A DNA stretch of 64,000 nucleotides from Nocardioides malaquae (GTDB lineage: Bacteria > Actinomycetota > Actinomycetes > Propionibacteriales > Nocardioidaceae): assembly GCF_015070385.1 (NCBI RefSeq), contig NZ_JADCSA010000009.1, positions 1-64,000 on the forward strand, written 5' to 3'. The notes under the pieces were generated by a model that saw only the letters and a program-made list of their open reading frames with translations, was not told the DNA's origin and searched no databases. This document shows, in pieces, positions 34,014 through 46,084 of the stretch; the first letter of the stretch is position 1, and each line of letters starts with the position of its first letter. The position numbers and the translations under genes were made by a program.

Positions 34014-35551
34014 GCCTGCACCCCTTCCAGCTCGGGGGCGCGGTCGAGCAACGGACCGCCCCAGTTCTTCTCCAGCAGGGTCTCCAGGGCGGCGCCGACG
34101 CGGTAGAGCCGGTCGTCGCCCTCGATCGGCGCGAGCACCTGGAAGCCCGAGGGCAGCCCGTCCTCGTCGGCCAGCCCGTTGGGCAGGGAGATGCCGGGCA
34201 CGCCGGCCAGGTTGGCCGGGATGGTGGCGAGGTCGTTGAGGTACATCGCGATCGGGTCGTCGAGCTTCTCGCCCAGCTTGAAGGCGGTGGTCGGCGCGGT
34301 CGGGCTGACCAGCACGTCGACCTGCTCGAAGGCGGCCGCGAAGTCCTGCGTGATGAGCGTGCGCACCTTCTGCGCCTGCCCGTAGTAGGCGTCGTAGTAG
34401 CCGCTGGAGAGGGCGTACGTGCCCAGGATGATGCGGCGCTTCACCTCGTCGCCGAAGCCGGCGTCGCGACTGGCGCGCATGACGTCTTCAGCGCTCGGGT
34501 CGCCCTCGGGGGTGACCCGCAGGCCGTAACGCATCGCGTCGAACTTGGCGAGGTTGGAGGACGCCTCGCTCGGCATCAGCAGGTAGTAGGTGGCCAGCGC
34601 GTGCACGAAGCTCGGGCAGGAGACCTCGACCACCTCGGCGCCGGCGGAGCGCAGCAGCTCCAGCGACTCCTCGAAGCGGGCCTGGACGCCGGGCTGGTAG
34701 CCCTCACCCTGGAGCTCGGTGATGACGCCGACCTTGAGGCCCCTCAGGTCACCGGTGGCGCCGGCGCGGGCGGCGTCGGCGAGCGCGCCGACCGGCTTGT
34801 CGATGGAGGTGGAGTCGAGGGGGTCGTGGCCGCCGATGAGCTCGTGGAGCAGCGCGGAGTCCAGCACGGTGCGGGTGACCGGGCCGACCTGGTCGAGCGA
34901 GTTGGCCATCGCGACGAGCCCGTAGCGCGAGACTCCGCCGTAGGTCGGCTTCACGCCGACCGACCCGGTGACGGCCGCGGGCTGGCGGATCGAGCCACCG
35001 GTGTCGGTGCCGATGGCCAGCGGCGCCTCGAAGGCGGCGACGGCGGCGGCGGAGCCACCCCCGGAGCCGCCGGGGATGCGGGTCCGGTCCCACGGGTTGC
35101 GGGTGGGGCCGTAGGCGGAGTGCTCGGTGGAGGAGCCCATCGCGAACTCGTCCATGTTGGTCTTGCCGAGGATCGGCAGGCCGGCGTCCTTCAGCTTGCG
35201 CACGACGGTCGCGTCGTAGGGCGGGATCCAGCCCTCGAGGATCTTGGAGCCGACGGTGGTGGGCACGCCCTCGGTGGCCAGCACGTCCTTGACGGCGATC
35301 GGTACGCCGTCGAGGTAGGAGGCGGGGTTGCCGGCGGCACGGCGCTCGTCGGAGGCCTTCGCCTGGGCGAGCGCGCCCTCGGCGTCGACGTGGAGGAAGG
35401 CATGGATGCCGGCCTCGTCGCTGCCGTCGGTCGGGCCGTCGACGGCGGCGATGCGGTCGAGGTGGGCCTGGGTCAGCTCGACGCTGGTGACCTCACCGGC
35501 GGCCAGGGCCTGCGCCAGCTCGTCGGCGCTCTTGCGGGTCCAGTCGGTCAC
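34010..35551 (-). CDS. gatA: aspartyl/glutamyl-tRNA amidotransferase subunit A
   Basis: The 513-residue glutaminase subunit that releases ammonia from glutamine for GatB. It is an amidase-signature protein with the Lys in VPIAVKDVL, the cis-Ser in [10 protein letters not shown] and the nucleophile Ser in [15 protein letters not shown] at 35551 overlaps the gatC stop by 4 bp, and its own stop overlaps gatB by 4 bp, so the three subunits are coupled. It indicates indirect charging of tRNA(Gln), standard for actinobacteria. Confidence 0.97.
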   Translation of the reverse strand: MTDWTRKSADELAQALAAGEVTSVELTQAHLDRIAAVDGPTDGSDEAGIHAFLHVDAEGALAQAKASDERRAAGNPASYLDGVPIAVKDVLATEGVPTTVGSKILEGWIPPYDATVVRKLKDAGLPILGKTNMDEFAMGSSTEHSAYGPTRNPWDRTRIPGGSGGGSAAAVAAFEAPLAIGTDTGGSIRQPAAVTGSVGVKPTYGGVSRYGLVAMANSLDQVGPVTRTVLDSALLHELIGGHDPLDSTSIDKPVGALADAARAGATGDLRGLKVGVITELQGEGYQPGVQARFEESLELLRSAGAEVVEVSCPSFVHALATYYLLMPSEASSNLAKFDAMRYGLRVTPEGDPSAEDVMRASRDAGFGDEVKRRIILGTYALSSGYYDAYYGQAQKVRTLITQDFAAAFEQVDVLVSPTAPTTAFKLGEKLDDPIAMYLNDLATIPANLAGVPGISLPNGLADEDGLPSGFQVLAPIEGDDRLYRVGAALETLLEKNWGGPLLDRAPELEGVQA

Positions 35552-35847
35552 TGCTCGTCTCCCAGGATGCGCGGAACCATGAATCGCTGCTGCTCGCTCG
35601 CCGGGGCCGCCGCGAGCGCCTGCTCGGCGGTGAGGCCGGGGGTGACGACGTCGTCGCGGAAGACGTTGGTCAGCGGCAGCGGGTGGGACGTCGGCGGCAC
35701 GTCGGCGCTGACGACCTCGCTCAGCGACGCGACCGACTCGAGGATCACGTTGAGCTGGGGAGCCAGGTGGTCGAGCTCGGCGTCGGACAGGTCGATCCGG
35801 GCGAGGTTCGCCAGGTGGGCGACCTCGTCCCTGGTGATCTCGGGCAT
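35548..35847 (-). CDS. gatC: aspartyl/glutamyl-tRNA amidotransferase subunit C
   Basis: The 99-residue belt subunit that holds GatA and GatB together. [25 protein letters not shown] at the N-terminus and the [27 protein letters not shown] segment are diagnostic. ATG at 35847 has GAAGGA nine bases upstream. A TAGAAT -10-like hexamer on the minus strand (35882-35887) is a plausible promoter element, about 35 bp before the start codon, without a clear -35. Confidence 0.95.
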   Translation of the reverse strand: MPEITRDEVAHLANLARIDLSDAELDHLAPQLNVILESVASLSEVVSADVPPTSHPLPLTNVFRDDVVTPGLTAEQALAAAPASEQQRFMVPRILGDEQ

Positions 35848-36035
35848 GCAGCCGTCCTTCAGGGTTGTCGGTACGGGCGTGATTCTAGGTGGACGGACCG
35901 ACGAAGCTCCTACCCACCGGCGCGTGGACGGACGAGGATCGCTCTCGACGTCCTGCACCCGATACGTCCGGCGGCCCCAACCGATTCCGTCGCCACCGCA
36001 TCCAAGAGGGTGTGACCACATTTCTGGGAGGTTCG

Positions 36036-36581
36036 ATGGGACGCACACGCACGGGGCCACCCGCTGACGACGACTTCGCCGACTTCGTGCATGCGCGGTG
36101 GCCGGCGCTCTACCGCAGCGCGGTGATGCTGGTCGGTGACCGTCACCTGGCCGAGGACCTCGTCCAGAGCGCGCTCGCGAGCACGTACGCGAACTGGGGC
36201 CGCATCGAACGCACGGACTCTGCCCCGGGCTACGCACGACGCACGCTCCACAACGAGGCCTTCACCTGGATGCGGCGGCGTGGATGGCGCAACGAGGTGC
36301 CGACCGAGGAGCTGCCCGAGAGCTCACCCGAGCATCGGGCCACCAGAGCCGTCGACGACGACCCGAGCGTGCGTCCGACCGTGCTCGCGGCGCTCCGGCA
36401 GCTTCCGCCGCGCCAACGCGCGGTCGTGGTCCTGCGCTACTACGACGACCTGAGCGTCGCCGAGACCGCCAGCATCCTCGGCGTCACGACCGGCACCGTG
36501 AAGAGCCAGTGCTCCGAGGCCCTGGGCCGACTCGGGGTCCTGCTCGGCAGCGACGAGATGGGTGCGCTCCGTGCGCTCTGA
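36036..36581 (+). CDS. SigE-family (ECF-type) RNA polymerase sigma factor
   Basis: A 181-residue extracytoplasmic-function sigma factor. The region 2 helix has [34 protein letters not shown], and region 4 has [36 protein letters not shown], the -35-binding helix-turn-helix. ATG at 36036 has GGGAGG four bases upstream. The next gene encodes a one-helix membrane protein with an extracytoplasmic beta-rich domain that may act as its anti-sigma partner. The same pair recurs at 48.8-50.5 kb. Confidence 0.92.
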   Translation: MGRTRTGPPADDDFADFVHARWPALYRSAVMLVGDRHLAEDLVQSALASTYANWGRIERTDSAPGYARRTLHNEAFTWMRRRGWRNEVPTEELPESSPEHRATRAVDDDPSVRPTVLAALRQLPPRQRAVVVLRYYDDLSVAETASILGVTTGTVKSQCSEALGRLGVLLGSDEMGALRAL

Positions 36582-36632
36582 CCGTTCGCCCCACCCGCGC
36601 CTCCCACTTCCCGCTCCTGACAGGAGAACCCG

Positions 36633-37850
36633 ATGAACACCACACCCCATGACCTGTTGACGCGCGCTGCGGACGAGGTCGACGTGCCCGTCCCCGACAC
36701 CTCGGCCATCCTGCGGGCGGGGCGCCGCCAGCACCGTCGGAACACCCTGCGCCGCGTGACGCCCGCGGTCGGTCTCGTGGCAGCTTCCGCGGTCGCCGCC
36801 GCGGTGCTGATCCCGCAGTCGCCCGACGAGCTCGGCGCGCCCGAGGGGGTACGAGTCACCGAGGTCGCCCCCGCCGCCTTCTCCGCCGCCGAGACCCGGG
36901 AGGTGACCCGCGCCTACGTCGAGACCGGGGCCTTCGCGATCGGGACCACGGTCTACCTCGGCGCCCGGGACACCCATCCGGTGGAGCTCGACGTGCCGGC
37001 CATCCGGGGGCTCCACCTGACCTCCGCCGGGGTCCTGGTGCGCCACGGCAAGGACCTCTCCATGGACGTGGCCAGCAGCTACTCGTTGGTGGGCACCGAC
37101 GGGAGCGTCCGAGCGGTCGACCTCGCCCCCGGGGACGTGGCCGTCGGGACGGACGCGGGTCAGCCCTACTTCAGCTACGCCCGCAAGGCCGGCCAGGGGT
37201 GGGAGGTGGTCGTCCACGACCTGCGCTCCGGAGAGCTGACCGCCACCGTGACGGTCTCCGGTGACTTCACGTGGGGTGGCTGGGACGCGCCCCCGGTCTC
37301 GCTCTCCGGCGACGTGGTCTGGGTCGGTCTGGACGAGGAGACGGCGGCCTTCGACTGGCGCACGGGCGAGCGGGTGGAGAGCGCCCTGCCGGGCAGCCTC
37401 TACCCCGCGGTCAAGGGGGGCCGTCAGGTGTTCGAGACGACCAACAAGAGGTACGAGACCACGGGGTTCGAGGTGAAGGACGCGCGCACCGGCGACGTGG
37501 TCCTCGACGTCCCCGTCACCGCGAAGAGGTCCACCCTGGGCCTCCTCTCCCCCGACGGCGAGGCGTTGATGATGGGCCCCTACCTCATGCACACCGAGGA
37601 CGACCAGATCCGCGACACCCGAGGCATGCGGGTGATCGACGTCGCCTCCGGACGCAGCACGGACCTGCCGGCGTCTCCGGTCGGTGGGTACGGGTGGACG
37701 CCGGACGGCCACGTCTTCAGCGTCGACGGTCAGCAGGCGGTCGTGTGCGACCCGCTCGCCGGGGAGTGCACCACCACCGAGCTCTCCCTCGGCGTCTCAC
37801 CCGGCGACCTCGGGACGCTGCGGCTGGGCGGTCTTGTCACCGACTCCTGA
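36633..37850 (+). CDS. membrane-anchored beta-propeller-like protein, sigma-linked
   Basis: A 405-residue protein with a 40-residue cytoplasmic start (DLLTRAADEVDVPVPDTSAILRAGRRQHRR), one membrane helix (about 43-61), and an extracytoplasmic domain of repeated beta motifs (GTDGSVRAVDLAPGDVAVG, GDVVWVGLDEETAAFDWRTG, GGYGWTPDGHVFSVDG). The 'LLxRAADEV..P..D...RGRRRRR' start is common in actinobacterial proteins encoded beside SigE-family sigma factors, and may bind the sigma factor. There is no ZAS zinc motif. It starts 51 bp after the sigma gene. Confidence 0.7.
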   Translation: MNTTPHDLLTRAADEVDVPVPDTSAILRAGRRQHRRNTLRRVTPAVGLVAASAVAAAVLIPQSPDELGAPEGVRVTEVAPAAFSAAETREVTRAYVETGAFAIGTTVYLGARDTHPVELDVPAIRGLHLTSAGVLVRHGKDLSMDVASSYSLVGTDGSVRAVDLAPGDVAVGTDAGQPYFSYARKAGQGWEVVVHDLRSGELTATVTVSGDFTWGGWDAPPVSLSGDVVWVGLDEETAAFDWRTGERVESALPGSLYPAVKGGRQVFETTNKRYETTGFEVKDARTGDVVLDVPVTAKRSTLGLLSPDGEALMMGPYLMHTEDDQIRDTRGMRVIDVASGRSTDLPASPVGGYGWTPDGHVFSVDGQQAVVCDPLAGECTTTELSLGVSPGDLGTLRLGGLVTDS

Positions 37851-37900
37851 CCGGCGGGGGCGGGTCGACGTACCCTGCGGAGGTGACGACACGTGGATCG

Positions 37901-38815
37901 ATGACCCGCCGCCCGCGCATCGGCCGGACCCTGGCCACCTGGGGCGCCGCCCTGGCCCTGGTCGCGACCGCTGCCTGCTCAGCCGGCGACGGTGAGGGCG
38001 ACGCGGCCGACGCCGCGCCTGAACCGCCTGCCAGCTACGTGGCGCTGGGCGACTCGTTCACCGCGGCGCCGTTCGTGCCCAACTTGGTCGAGGCCGACGG
38101 CTGCTACCGCTCGACGGCCAACTACCCGGCGCTGGTCGCGACCGAGCTGGGGGTGGCCGACTTCACCGACGTGAGCTGCTCCGCGGCCGACACCACCCAC
38201 ATGGCGTCGCCGCAACGCACGGCCACGGGAGGTCGGGCACCCGCCCAGTTCGAGGCGCTCACCGAGGAGACCGAGCTGGTCACGCTCGGCATCGGCGGCA
38301 ACGACTTCAACGTCTTCGGCACGTTGGTGGAGGAGTGCCCCGCCGTGCGCCCGAGGGCTCCGCGTGGTGCACCGTGCCGCACCCAGCTGAACCGCAGGTC
38401 GGGCGACGGTGACCCGCTGTTGTCCAGCCTCGAGCGCACCGAGCGTCGGGTGCAGCGGGTGGTGGAGCAGATCCGAGAGCGCAGCCCGCAGGCCCGGGTG
38501 CTGGTCGTCAACTATCCGCACATCGTGCCGGCGGAGGGCACCTGCGCCGCGTTGCCCCTGGCGCGCGGGGACTATGCGTACGCCCGTGAGGTCGCCACGC
38601 GCCTCGACGCGGCGCTGCGCTCGGTGGTCGAGGCCACCGACGCGGAGCTGGTGGACCTGTGGGCAGCCAGCGAGGGCCACGACATCTGCTCCGACGACCC
38701 GTGGGTCAACGGGCGGCAGACCGACTTCTCGGCTGCGCTGGAGTATCACCCGTTCGCGGCGGGCCAGCGGGCCGCGGCCGACCTGGTGCTCGAGGTGCTG
38801 CGCGGGGAGGACTGA
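37901..38815 (+). CDS. SGNH/GDSL-family secreted esterase or lipase
   Basis: A 304-residue protein with a Tat-like RRPRIGRTLATWG signal region and Cys near residue 26 (VATAAC) that could be lipid-modified, although the lipobox is imperfect. Hydrolase blocks are GDSFTAAPF (Ser), the GIGGNDFNVF oxyanion Gly/Asn block and YHPFAAGQ (His), as in the Streptomyces SGNH lipases. Six further cysteines suggest disulfides. A GTG at 37883 is an alternative start. It ends 28 bp before convergent ligA. Confidence 0.85.
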   Translation: MTRRPRIGRTLATWGAALALVATAACSAGDGEGDAADAAPEPPASYVALGDSFTAAPFVPNLVEADGCYRSTANYPALVATELGVADFTDVSCSAADTTHMASPQRTATGGRAPAQFEALTEETELVTLGIGGNDFNVFGTLVEECPAVRPRAPRGAPCRTQLNRRSGDGDPLLSSLERTERRVQRVVEQIRERSPQARVLVVNYPHIVPAEGTCAALPLARGDYAYAREVATRLDAALRSVVEATDAELVDLWAASEGHDICSDDPWVNGRQTDFSAALEYHPFAAGQRAAADLVLEVLRGED

Positions 38816-38843
38816 CCTCGTCGCCCGGCCACGCCGGCCCACC

Positions 38844-41030
<2,187 letters not shown>

Positions 41031-43631
41031 TCAGGCCTCCACCGGACGCCTGAGTCGCAGGGCCACCAGGGCGACGTCGCCCTCGGGCCGCTCGGGCAGC
41101 ATCCGGGCCAGGAGCTCGTCACTGAGGGTGTCGAGGTCGGCGCCGCTCGCGACGAGGTCGGCGAGGGTGCCACGCAGCTGCTCGATGCCGTCCTCGAGGT
41201 GCTGGCCCCGGCGCTCGACCAGGCCGTCGGAGTAGAGCAGCACTGTGGAGCCCACGGGCACGACCGCGACTGCCTCGCGGCGCTCGACGCCGAGGTCCAT
41301 CCCGAGCAGCAGGTCGGGCTCGACACCCTCGAGCACCTCGGTGAGCACGCTGCCGTCCGCCTGCGGCACGGCGATGAGCGGCGGCGGGTGGCCCGCGTTG
41401 GACCAGCGCAAGCGTGCCGTGCCGGCCTCGCGCTCGTCAGGCGTCTGCTCCACCTGCGCCATGACGGCGGTGGCGGTGGTGTCGATCTGCAGGGTTGGCA
41501 TCGCCGAGTCGACCCGCCCCAGCACCTCCGCAGGGCCTCCGCCGGTGGTGACGGCGATGCCTCGCAGCAGTGCGCGCAACTGGCCCATGGCGGCAGCGGC
41601 GACGGTGTCGTGGCCGACGACGTCACCGATGACGACGACCACGGAGCCGTCGGTCTGCAGAAAGGAGTCATACCAGTCGCCACCGACCTGGGCCACCTCG
41701 GCGGCGGGCTCGTAGCGGACCGCCACCTCCAGGTGCCCGGGGTCTGGGGGCGGGGTGAGCAGGCTGCGCTGCAGCCCCTCGGCCAGCTCGCGCTGCTCGG
41801 CGTACGAGCGGGCGTTGTCGAGCGCCAGCCCGGCGCGGGCGGCGATGTCCACCAGCGTGTTGAGCTCCTCAGGGGTGAACGGGGGCAGGTCGTGACCCCG
41901 GCCGACGGTGAGCGCGCCGACCGTGCGGCCGCGGCCCCGGACCGGCAGGAAGGCGACGGTCCGCGGCTCCAGCTCCAGGTAGCGCTCGCGCGCCTCGCCG
42001 GACCCCAGCGTCGCGGTGACCTGCTCGTAGGCACGGTCGGCCACGAGGACGGAGCTCTCCCCGGTGATGGCCCGGGCCAGGTAGGAGTCGTCGTTGAGCA
42101 TCGGGATCCTCAGCTCGGCGTAGCGCTCCAGCGTGGAGCGCTGAGACTCGTCGACGTGCCACAGCCCGATGTCACGCACGTGGCGGCGCCAGTCCGGTTG
42201 GCTGAACGGCTCGACGTGGTCGACCAGCGTGACGATGCACCACTCCCCCAGCCGTGGCACGAGGAGCTGGGACAACCGACCGACGGCCTGGTAGGTGTCG
42301 AACGTCGCCGTCAGCGACGAGGTGACCTCGGCGAGCAGTGAGCCGCGCTCGGCGCTGCGAGCCAGCTCGTCCTGCGCGGCCCGGCGCTCGGTGATGTCGA
42401 GGAAGTAGACCGAGAGCCCCTCGGGGCTCGGCCAGGCGCGCACCTCGTACCACGCGTCCAGGGGCGGCGGGTAGTACGCCTCGAAGGCGACCGGCTCGTC
42501 GGACTCGACGGCCTGGCGGTAGCGCACCTCGAACTCACTGCCCACCGCCTGCGGGAAGAGCTCCCAGATCACGTGGCCGCCCAGGTCGCGGGAGACACCG
42601 GCCAGCAGCTGTTGCGCGTGGGCGTTGGCGTAGGTGAAGCGCCACTCCCGGTCGACGCTGAAGAACGCGCTGGGCATCGCCTCGAGCACGCGGGTCATGC
42701 GCGCCTCGCCCTCCTGCACCCGGGTGGTGTCCAGGACGGCGCCGACGAGCCGCTCGGGCTGCCCCGCCTCCCCGGGATAGACGGCCCCGCGGGCCAGCAC
42801 CCAGCGCGTACGCCCCTCGGGCAGCACGACGCGGTACTCGAGGTCGAGCACGCCGCACTGCTCGACGATCTCGCCCAGGGCGCGGATGACGCGGTCGCGG
42901 TCCTCCGGGTGCACGAGGGCGTTGAAGGTCTCGATGCGGCCGTCGAAGCGCACTCGGTCCAGGCCGAAGAGCTCCAGGGTGCGGTCGTCCCAGCGCAGCT
43001 CGCCCGTGCGCAGGTCCCAGTCGTACGCCCCCACGCCGGCTGCCTCCACCGCCAGGCCCCACACCTGCCGGTCGGCGCCGTAGCTGGCCTCGACGGCGGC
43101 CAGCTCGAGCTCCGCGGTCACGGCCTCGCCGATCAGCTCCAGCAGGGTGACGTCCTGCTCGGTCCACGTGCGGACGTCGCGGTCGTAGGCGCACAGGGCT
43201 CCGACCAGGTGGCCACCGGCGCGCAGCGGGACCCCGGCGTAGGTGCCCACGGCACCACTCGTCACGGGCGGCAGGCCCGCCACCCGGCTGTCCAGGGCGG
43301 CGTCGGTCACCACCAGCGACGTGCCCTGGTTGACGGTCACCGTGCACAGCGAGTCCTCGGCCGGGGACTGCTTCAGCACCGCCTCCGCGGCCATGCCGGT
43401 GCCACCCACCACGGTCTGGACGTCCGAGATGATCGACACCTGGGACGAGCTCGTGCCCAACAGTCGAGCCGTCAGCTCGGTCAACCGGTCGAGTCGCGTG
43501 GTGTCGACGAGCTGGTCGGTCACCAACCGGGCGTGCGCGGACCTCAGGAACTCCGGGTCGTCACCGTGGGTGCTGCTAAGAGTCAAGCGGGCCGTGGGTC
43601 TGACCGGTTGGTCGTTGATCGTCAAGGACAC
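41031..43631 (-). CDS. multi-sensor GAF/PAS/SpoIIE protein phosphatase
   Basis: About 866 residues. The order seen is an N-terminal GAF domain (LTARLLGTSSSQVSIISDVQTVVGG), PAS with PAC (GAYDWDLRTGELRWDDRTLELFG), a second PAS (AMPSAFFSVDREWRFTYANAHA), a second GAF, and a C-terminal PP2C/SpoIIE domain (about 630-860) with metal-binding VGGDWYDSF, VIGDVVGHD and LLYSDGLVERRG. Such RsbU/RsbP-like proteins dephosphorylate anti-anti-sigma factors in response to signals. No kinase or STAS partner is adjacent. GTG 43631 is chosen; starts at 43676 or 43706 are possible. Confidence 0.85.
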   Translation of the reverse strand: MSLTINDQPVRPTARLTLSSTHGDDPEFLRSAHARLVTDQLVDTTRLDRLTELTARLLGTSSSQVSIISDVQTVVGGTGMAAEAVLKQSPAEDSLCTVTVNQGTSLVVTDAALDSRVAGLPPVTSGAVGTYAGVPLRAGGHLVGALCAYDRDVRTWTEQDVTLLELIGEAVTAELELAAVEASYGADRQVWGLAVEAAGVGAYDWDLRTGELRWDDRTLELFGLDRVRFDGRIETFNALVHPEDRDRVIRALGEIVEQCGVLDLEYRVVLPEGRTRWVLARGAVYPGEAGQPERLVGAVLDTTRVQEGEARMTRVLEAMPSAFFSVDREWRFTYANAHAQQLLAGVSRDLGGHVIWELFPQAVGSEFEVRYRQAVESDEPVAFEAYYPPPLDAWYEVRAWPSPEGLSVYFLDITERRAAQDELARSAERGSLLAEVTSSLTATFDTYQAVGRLSQLLVPRLGEWCIVTLVDHVEPFSQPDWRRHVRDIGLWHVDESQRSTLERYAELRIPMLNDDSYLARAITGESSVLVADRAYEQVTATLGSGEARERYLELEPRTVAFLPVRGRGRTVGALTVGRGHDLPPFTPEELNTLVDIAARAGLALDNARSYAEQRELAEGLQRSLLTPPPDPGHLEVAVRYEPAAEVAQVGGDWYDSFLQTDGSVVVVIGDVVGHDTVAAAAMGQLRALLRGIAVTTGGGPAEVLGRVDSAMPTLQIDTTATAVMAQVEQTPDEREAGTARLRWSNAGHPPPLIAVPQADGSVLTEVLEGVEPDLLLGMDLGVERREAVAVVPVGSTVLLYSDGLVERRGQHLEDGIEQLRGTLADLVASGADLDTLSDELLARMLPERPEGDVALVALRLRRPVEA

Positions 43632-43766
43632 TCCGTCTTCTGTGTGCGGGCGCCTTGGTCCACCCTCGCCTTCCATCTTCGCACGCCAGGGAGGGCTGAG
43701 AGGCACGGACGAGTGCGACCCCGCTGCCAGACGCGGGGACCGCGACTCAGGCGTGGTTGCCGTGCA

Positions 43767-44672
43767 TCACCCCAGGTCGGCGTCGGCGAGCCAGTCGGCG
43801 GCGATCTGCTGGGCAGGCAGCTCTTCGTCGACGCTGCGCTGGTTGAGCTGGAGCAGCTCGTCGGCGGTCATGGCGGCGCTCACCCGGTTGATCACCGCGG
43901 CGGCGTCCTCGTCGAGGTCGTCGCTGGCCACCGGGACGACGTGAGAGGCCAAGAAGAGGCCCTCGGTGTCCTCCAGGCTCACGAGGTCGTTGCTCCGGAT
44001 CGACGGGTCGGCGGTGTAGATGATGGCGAGCTGGATGTCACCGTCCTTGAGGGCCTTGACGGTGAGTGGTCCGCCCCCGTCCTCGATCGGCGCGAACCCG
44101 ACCTCGACGCCGTAGGCGTTCTTGAGTCCACGCGGGCCGTTGGGCCGGCTCTCGGCCTCGGAGTTGGCGCCAAGGGTCAGCTGGTCGGTGACGTCGGCCA
44201 GGTCGGCGATGGTCGTGAGCTCCCACTTCTCGGCGAAGTCACGGGTGACGACGTAGGAGTCCTGGTCGGTCGCCTCCGACTGGTCCAGCACACGCAGGCC
44301 TTCGGGCATGGCGTCGGTGAGCGCTGCGTACACGTCGTCGCTCAGGCGCGCGTCGGTCTCCGCTTCCCAGTACTGCAGCAGCGGACCGCTGTACTCGGGG
44401 AAGAGGTCGATCTCCCCCGACTCGAGCTCGGGCACGTAGGCCTCCCGCTGGCCGATGCGGAACTGGCGGTCGACCTCGAAGTCCTCGGCCTCCAACGCCT
44501 GCGCGTAGATCTCGGCGATGATCTCGTTGGAGTAGTAGTCCTGCGACCCGATCACGATCGCGTCGCCGTCGCCCCCTCCGCCGGACAACGGGTCGGAGTC
44601 ACCGCACGCCGCCAGGGCGAGGGCTGTCGCGACGGCGGCGAGGAGGGGGGTGACGGTGCGCTTGAGGTGCAT
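43767..44672 (-). CDS. osmoprotectant ABC transporter substrate-binding lipoprotein
   Basis: A 301-residue lipoprotein with lipobox LALAAC, of the OpuCC/ProX-like type that binds glycine betaine, choline or carnitine. IVIGSQDYYSNEIIAEIYAQALE, the LFPEYSGPLLQYW hinge and the C-terminal LDEDAAAVINRVSAAMTADELLQLN are family hallmarks; aromatic residues for the cation cage are present. ATG 44672 has GAAGGAAG before it. It is the last gene of an ATPase-permease-permease-binding protein operon. Confidence 0.9.
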   Translation of the reverse strand: MHLKRTVTPLLAAVATALALAACGDSDPLSGGGGDGDAIVIGSQDYYSNEIIAEIYAQALEAEDFEVDRQFRIGQREAYVPELESGEIDLFPEYSGPLLQYWEAETDARLSDDVYAALTDAMPEGLRVLDQSEATDQDSYVVTRDFAEKWELTTIADLADVTDQLTLGANSEAESRPNGPRGLKNAYGVEVGFAPIEDGGGPLTVKALKDGDIQLAIIYTADPSIRSNDLVSLEDTEGLFLASHVVPVASDDLDEDAAAVINRVSAAMTADELLQLNQRSVDEELPAQQIAADWLADADLG

Positions 44673-44685
44673 GGGCTTCCTTCGG

Positions 44686-45372
44686 TCAGACGTTGAGCGG
44701 TGTGTGGGCGTCGGTGCGGTGGGCGAGCCGGTCGGCGCGGTGCTGCGCGGCGGCGAGGAGACGGTCGAGGACGAGGGCGAGGAGTGCCACGAGCATGGCA
44801 CCGGCCAGCATCTGGGGGTAGTCCCGCGACTTGAGGCCGATGAAGAGGTAGCGACCCAGCCCCGTGTCGGAGGTGTACGCCGCCAGGGTCGCCGTCGCGA
44901 CGACCTGCAGGGTCGCGGCGCGCAGGCCGCCGACGAGGACGCCCGCCCCCAGCGGCAACTCGACGTGGCGCACGATCTGCGTCTCGCTCATGCCCACCGC
45001 GCGAGCCGAGTCGACGGCCACGGGGTCAGCGGACTCGACCCCGGCATAGGCGCCAGCGAGCACCGACGGGACGGCGAGCGCGACGAGCGCGAGCAGCGGT
45101 GCCATGACCCCGATGCCGAGCAGCAGGGCAAGGAGCGTGAGGAGCCCCAGAGTGGGGACGGCGCGCACCGCCCCCGCGAGCGCGACCACCACGCCCCGTC
45201 CGCGGCGGGTGTGCCCGATGAGGACGCCGACGGGCAGCGCGAGCGCGGCGGCGGCGAGCACGGCCACCAAGGTCACGGCCAGGTGCTCCAGCAGCCGGAC
45301 GGCGATGCCCTGTCCACCGCCCCAGTGCTCGGGGTCGGCGATCCACGCCAGGGCGTCGAGGAAGAGGTTCAC
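44686..45372 (-). CDS. osmoprotectant ABC transporter permease
   Basis: A 228-residue membrane permease with about six helices and the binding-protein-dependent EAA-like loop GVESADPVAVDSARAVGMSETQIVRHVELPLG, as in OpuCB/OpuCD. It starts with GTG seven bases after the first permease and is followed by the binding protein after 13 bp. With its neighbours it forms a complete importer. Confidence 0.9.
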   Translation of the reverse strand: MNLFLDALAWIADPEHWGGGQGIAVRLLEHLAVTLVAVLAAAALALPVGVLIGHTRRGRGVVVALAGAVRAVPTLGLLTLLALLLGIGVMAPLLALVALAVPSVLAGAYAGVESADPVAVDSARAVGMSETQIVRHVELPLGAGVLVGGLRAATLQVVATATLAAYTSDTGLGRYLFIGLKSRDYPQMLAGAMLVALLALVLDRLLAAAQHRADRLAHRTDAHTPLNV

Positions 45373-45379
45373 CTGTCAC

Positions 45380-46084
45380 TCACCGCGCGCTCACCGGCAC
45401 GTCGGCCGCATCGGCCGCATCGGCCGCTTGGACGCGGAGGGCGCGCCGTCCCCGACGCGGCTGCCACCGGGTCAGCACCCTGCCGAGTGCGATCAGCAGA
45501 GCGTCGAGCAGCAGCGCCAACGCCATGGTCATCGCGACCCCGACGACGATCTCACTGGTGATGCCCCGTTGGAAGCCGTCGGTCAGGAGGGTGCCGAGGC
45601 TGGAGATGCCGACCAGGGCTCCGATGGTCACCAGGCTGACGGTGCTGACCGTGACGACGCGGACGCCCGACAGCAGCACCGGCACGGCCAGGGGCAGCTC
45701 GACCCGCCAGAAGAGCGCGCGGCGGCCGTGACCCATGGCGAGCGCGGAGTCGCGCACGCCCGCGTCCACCGAGTCGAAGGCGTCCGCGACGGTGCCCACG
45801 AGCAGCGCGGTGCCGTAGAGGGTGAGCGCCACGACGAGGGTGGCGGGTGAGCGCAGGGGGATGCTCAGCAGGATCGGGATCACGATGAGCATCGGCAGGG
45901 CCGGCACGGCGTAGACGACGCTCGCGGCGGCGAGGATGGGCTGCCGGGCGCGGGGACTCACGTACGCCACGCGGCCCAGCGCCACGGCGAGCAGGACACT
46001 GGCGACCGTTGCAGCGCCGGCGAGCAGCAGGTGCTGGAGTGTCAGCTCCACGACCCACGCGAGGTTGTTGCCGAGCCAGGTCAT
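45380..46084 (-). CDS. osmoprotectant ABC transporter permease
   Basis: A 234-residue permease with the loop FDSVDAGVRDSALAMGHGRRALFWRVELPLA. It is paralogous to the following gene and the two probably heterodimerise. Its C-terminus contains an AADAADAAD repeat encoded by a tandem GCCGCATCG microsatellite (about 45408-45430), which could vary in length. The start overlaps the ATPase stop by 4 bp. Confidence 0.9.
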   Translation of the reverse strand: MTWLGNNLAWVVELTLQHLLLAGAATVASVLLAVALGRVAYVSPRARQPILAAASVVYAVPALPMLIVIPILLSIPLRSPATLVVALTLYGTALLVGTVADAFDSVDAGVRDSALAMGHGRRALFWRVELPLAVPVLLSGVRVVTVSTVSLVTIGALVGISSLGTLLTDGFQRGITSEIVVGVAMTMALALLLDALLIALGRVLTRWQPRRGRRALRVQAADAADAADVPVSAR

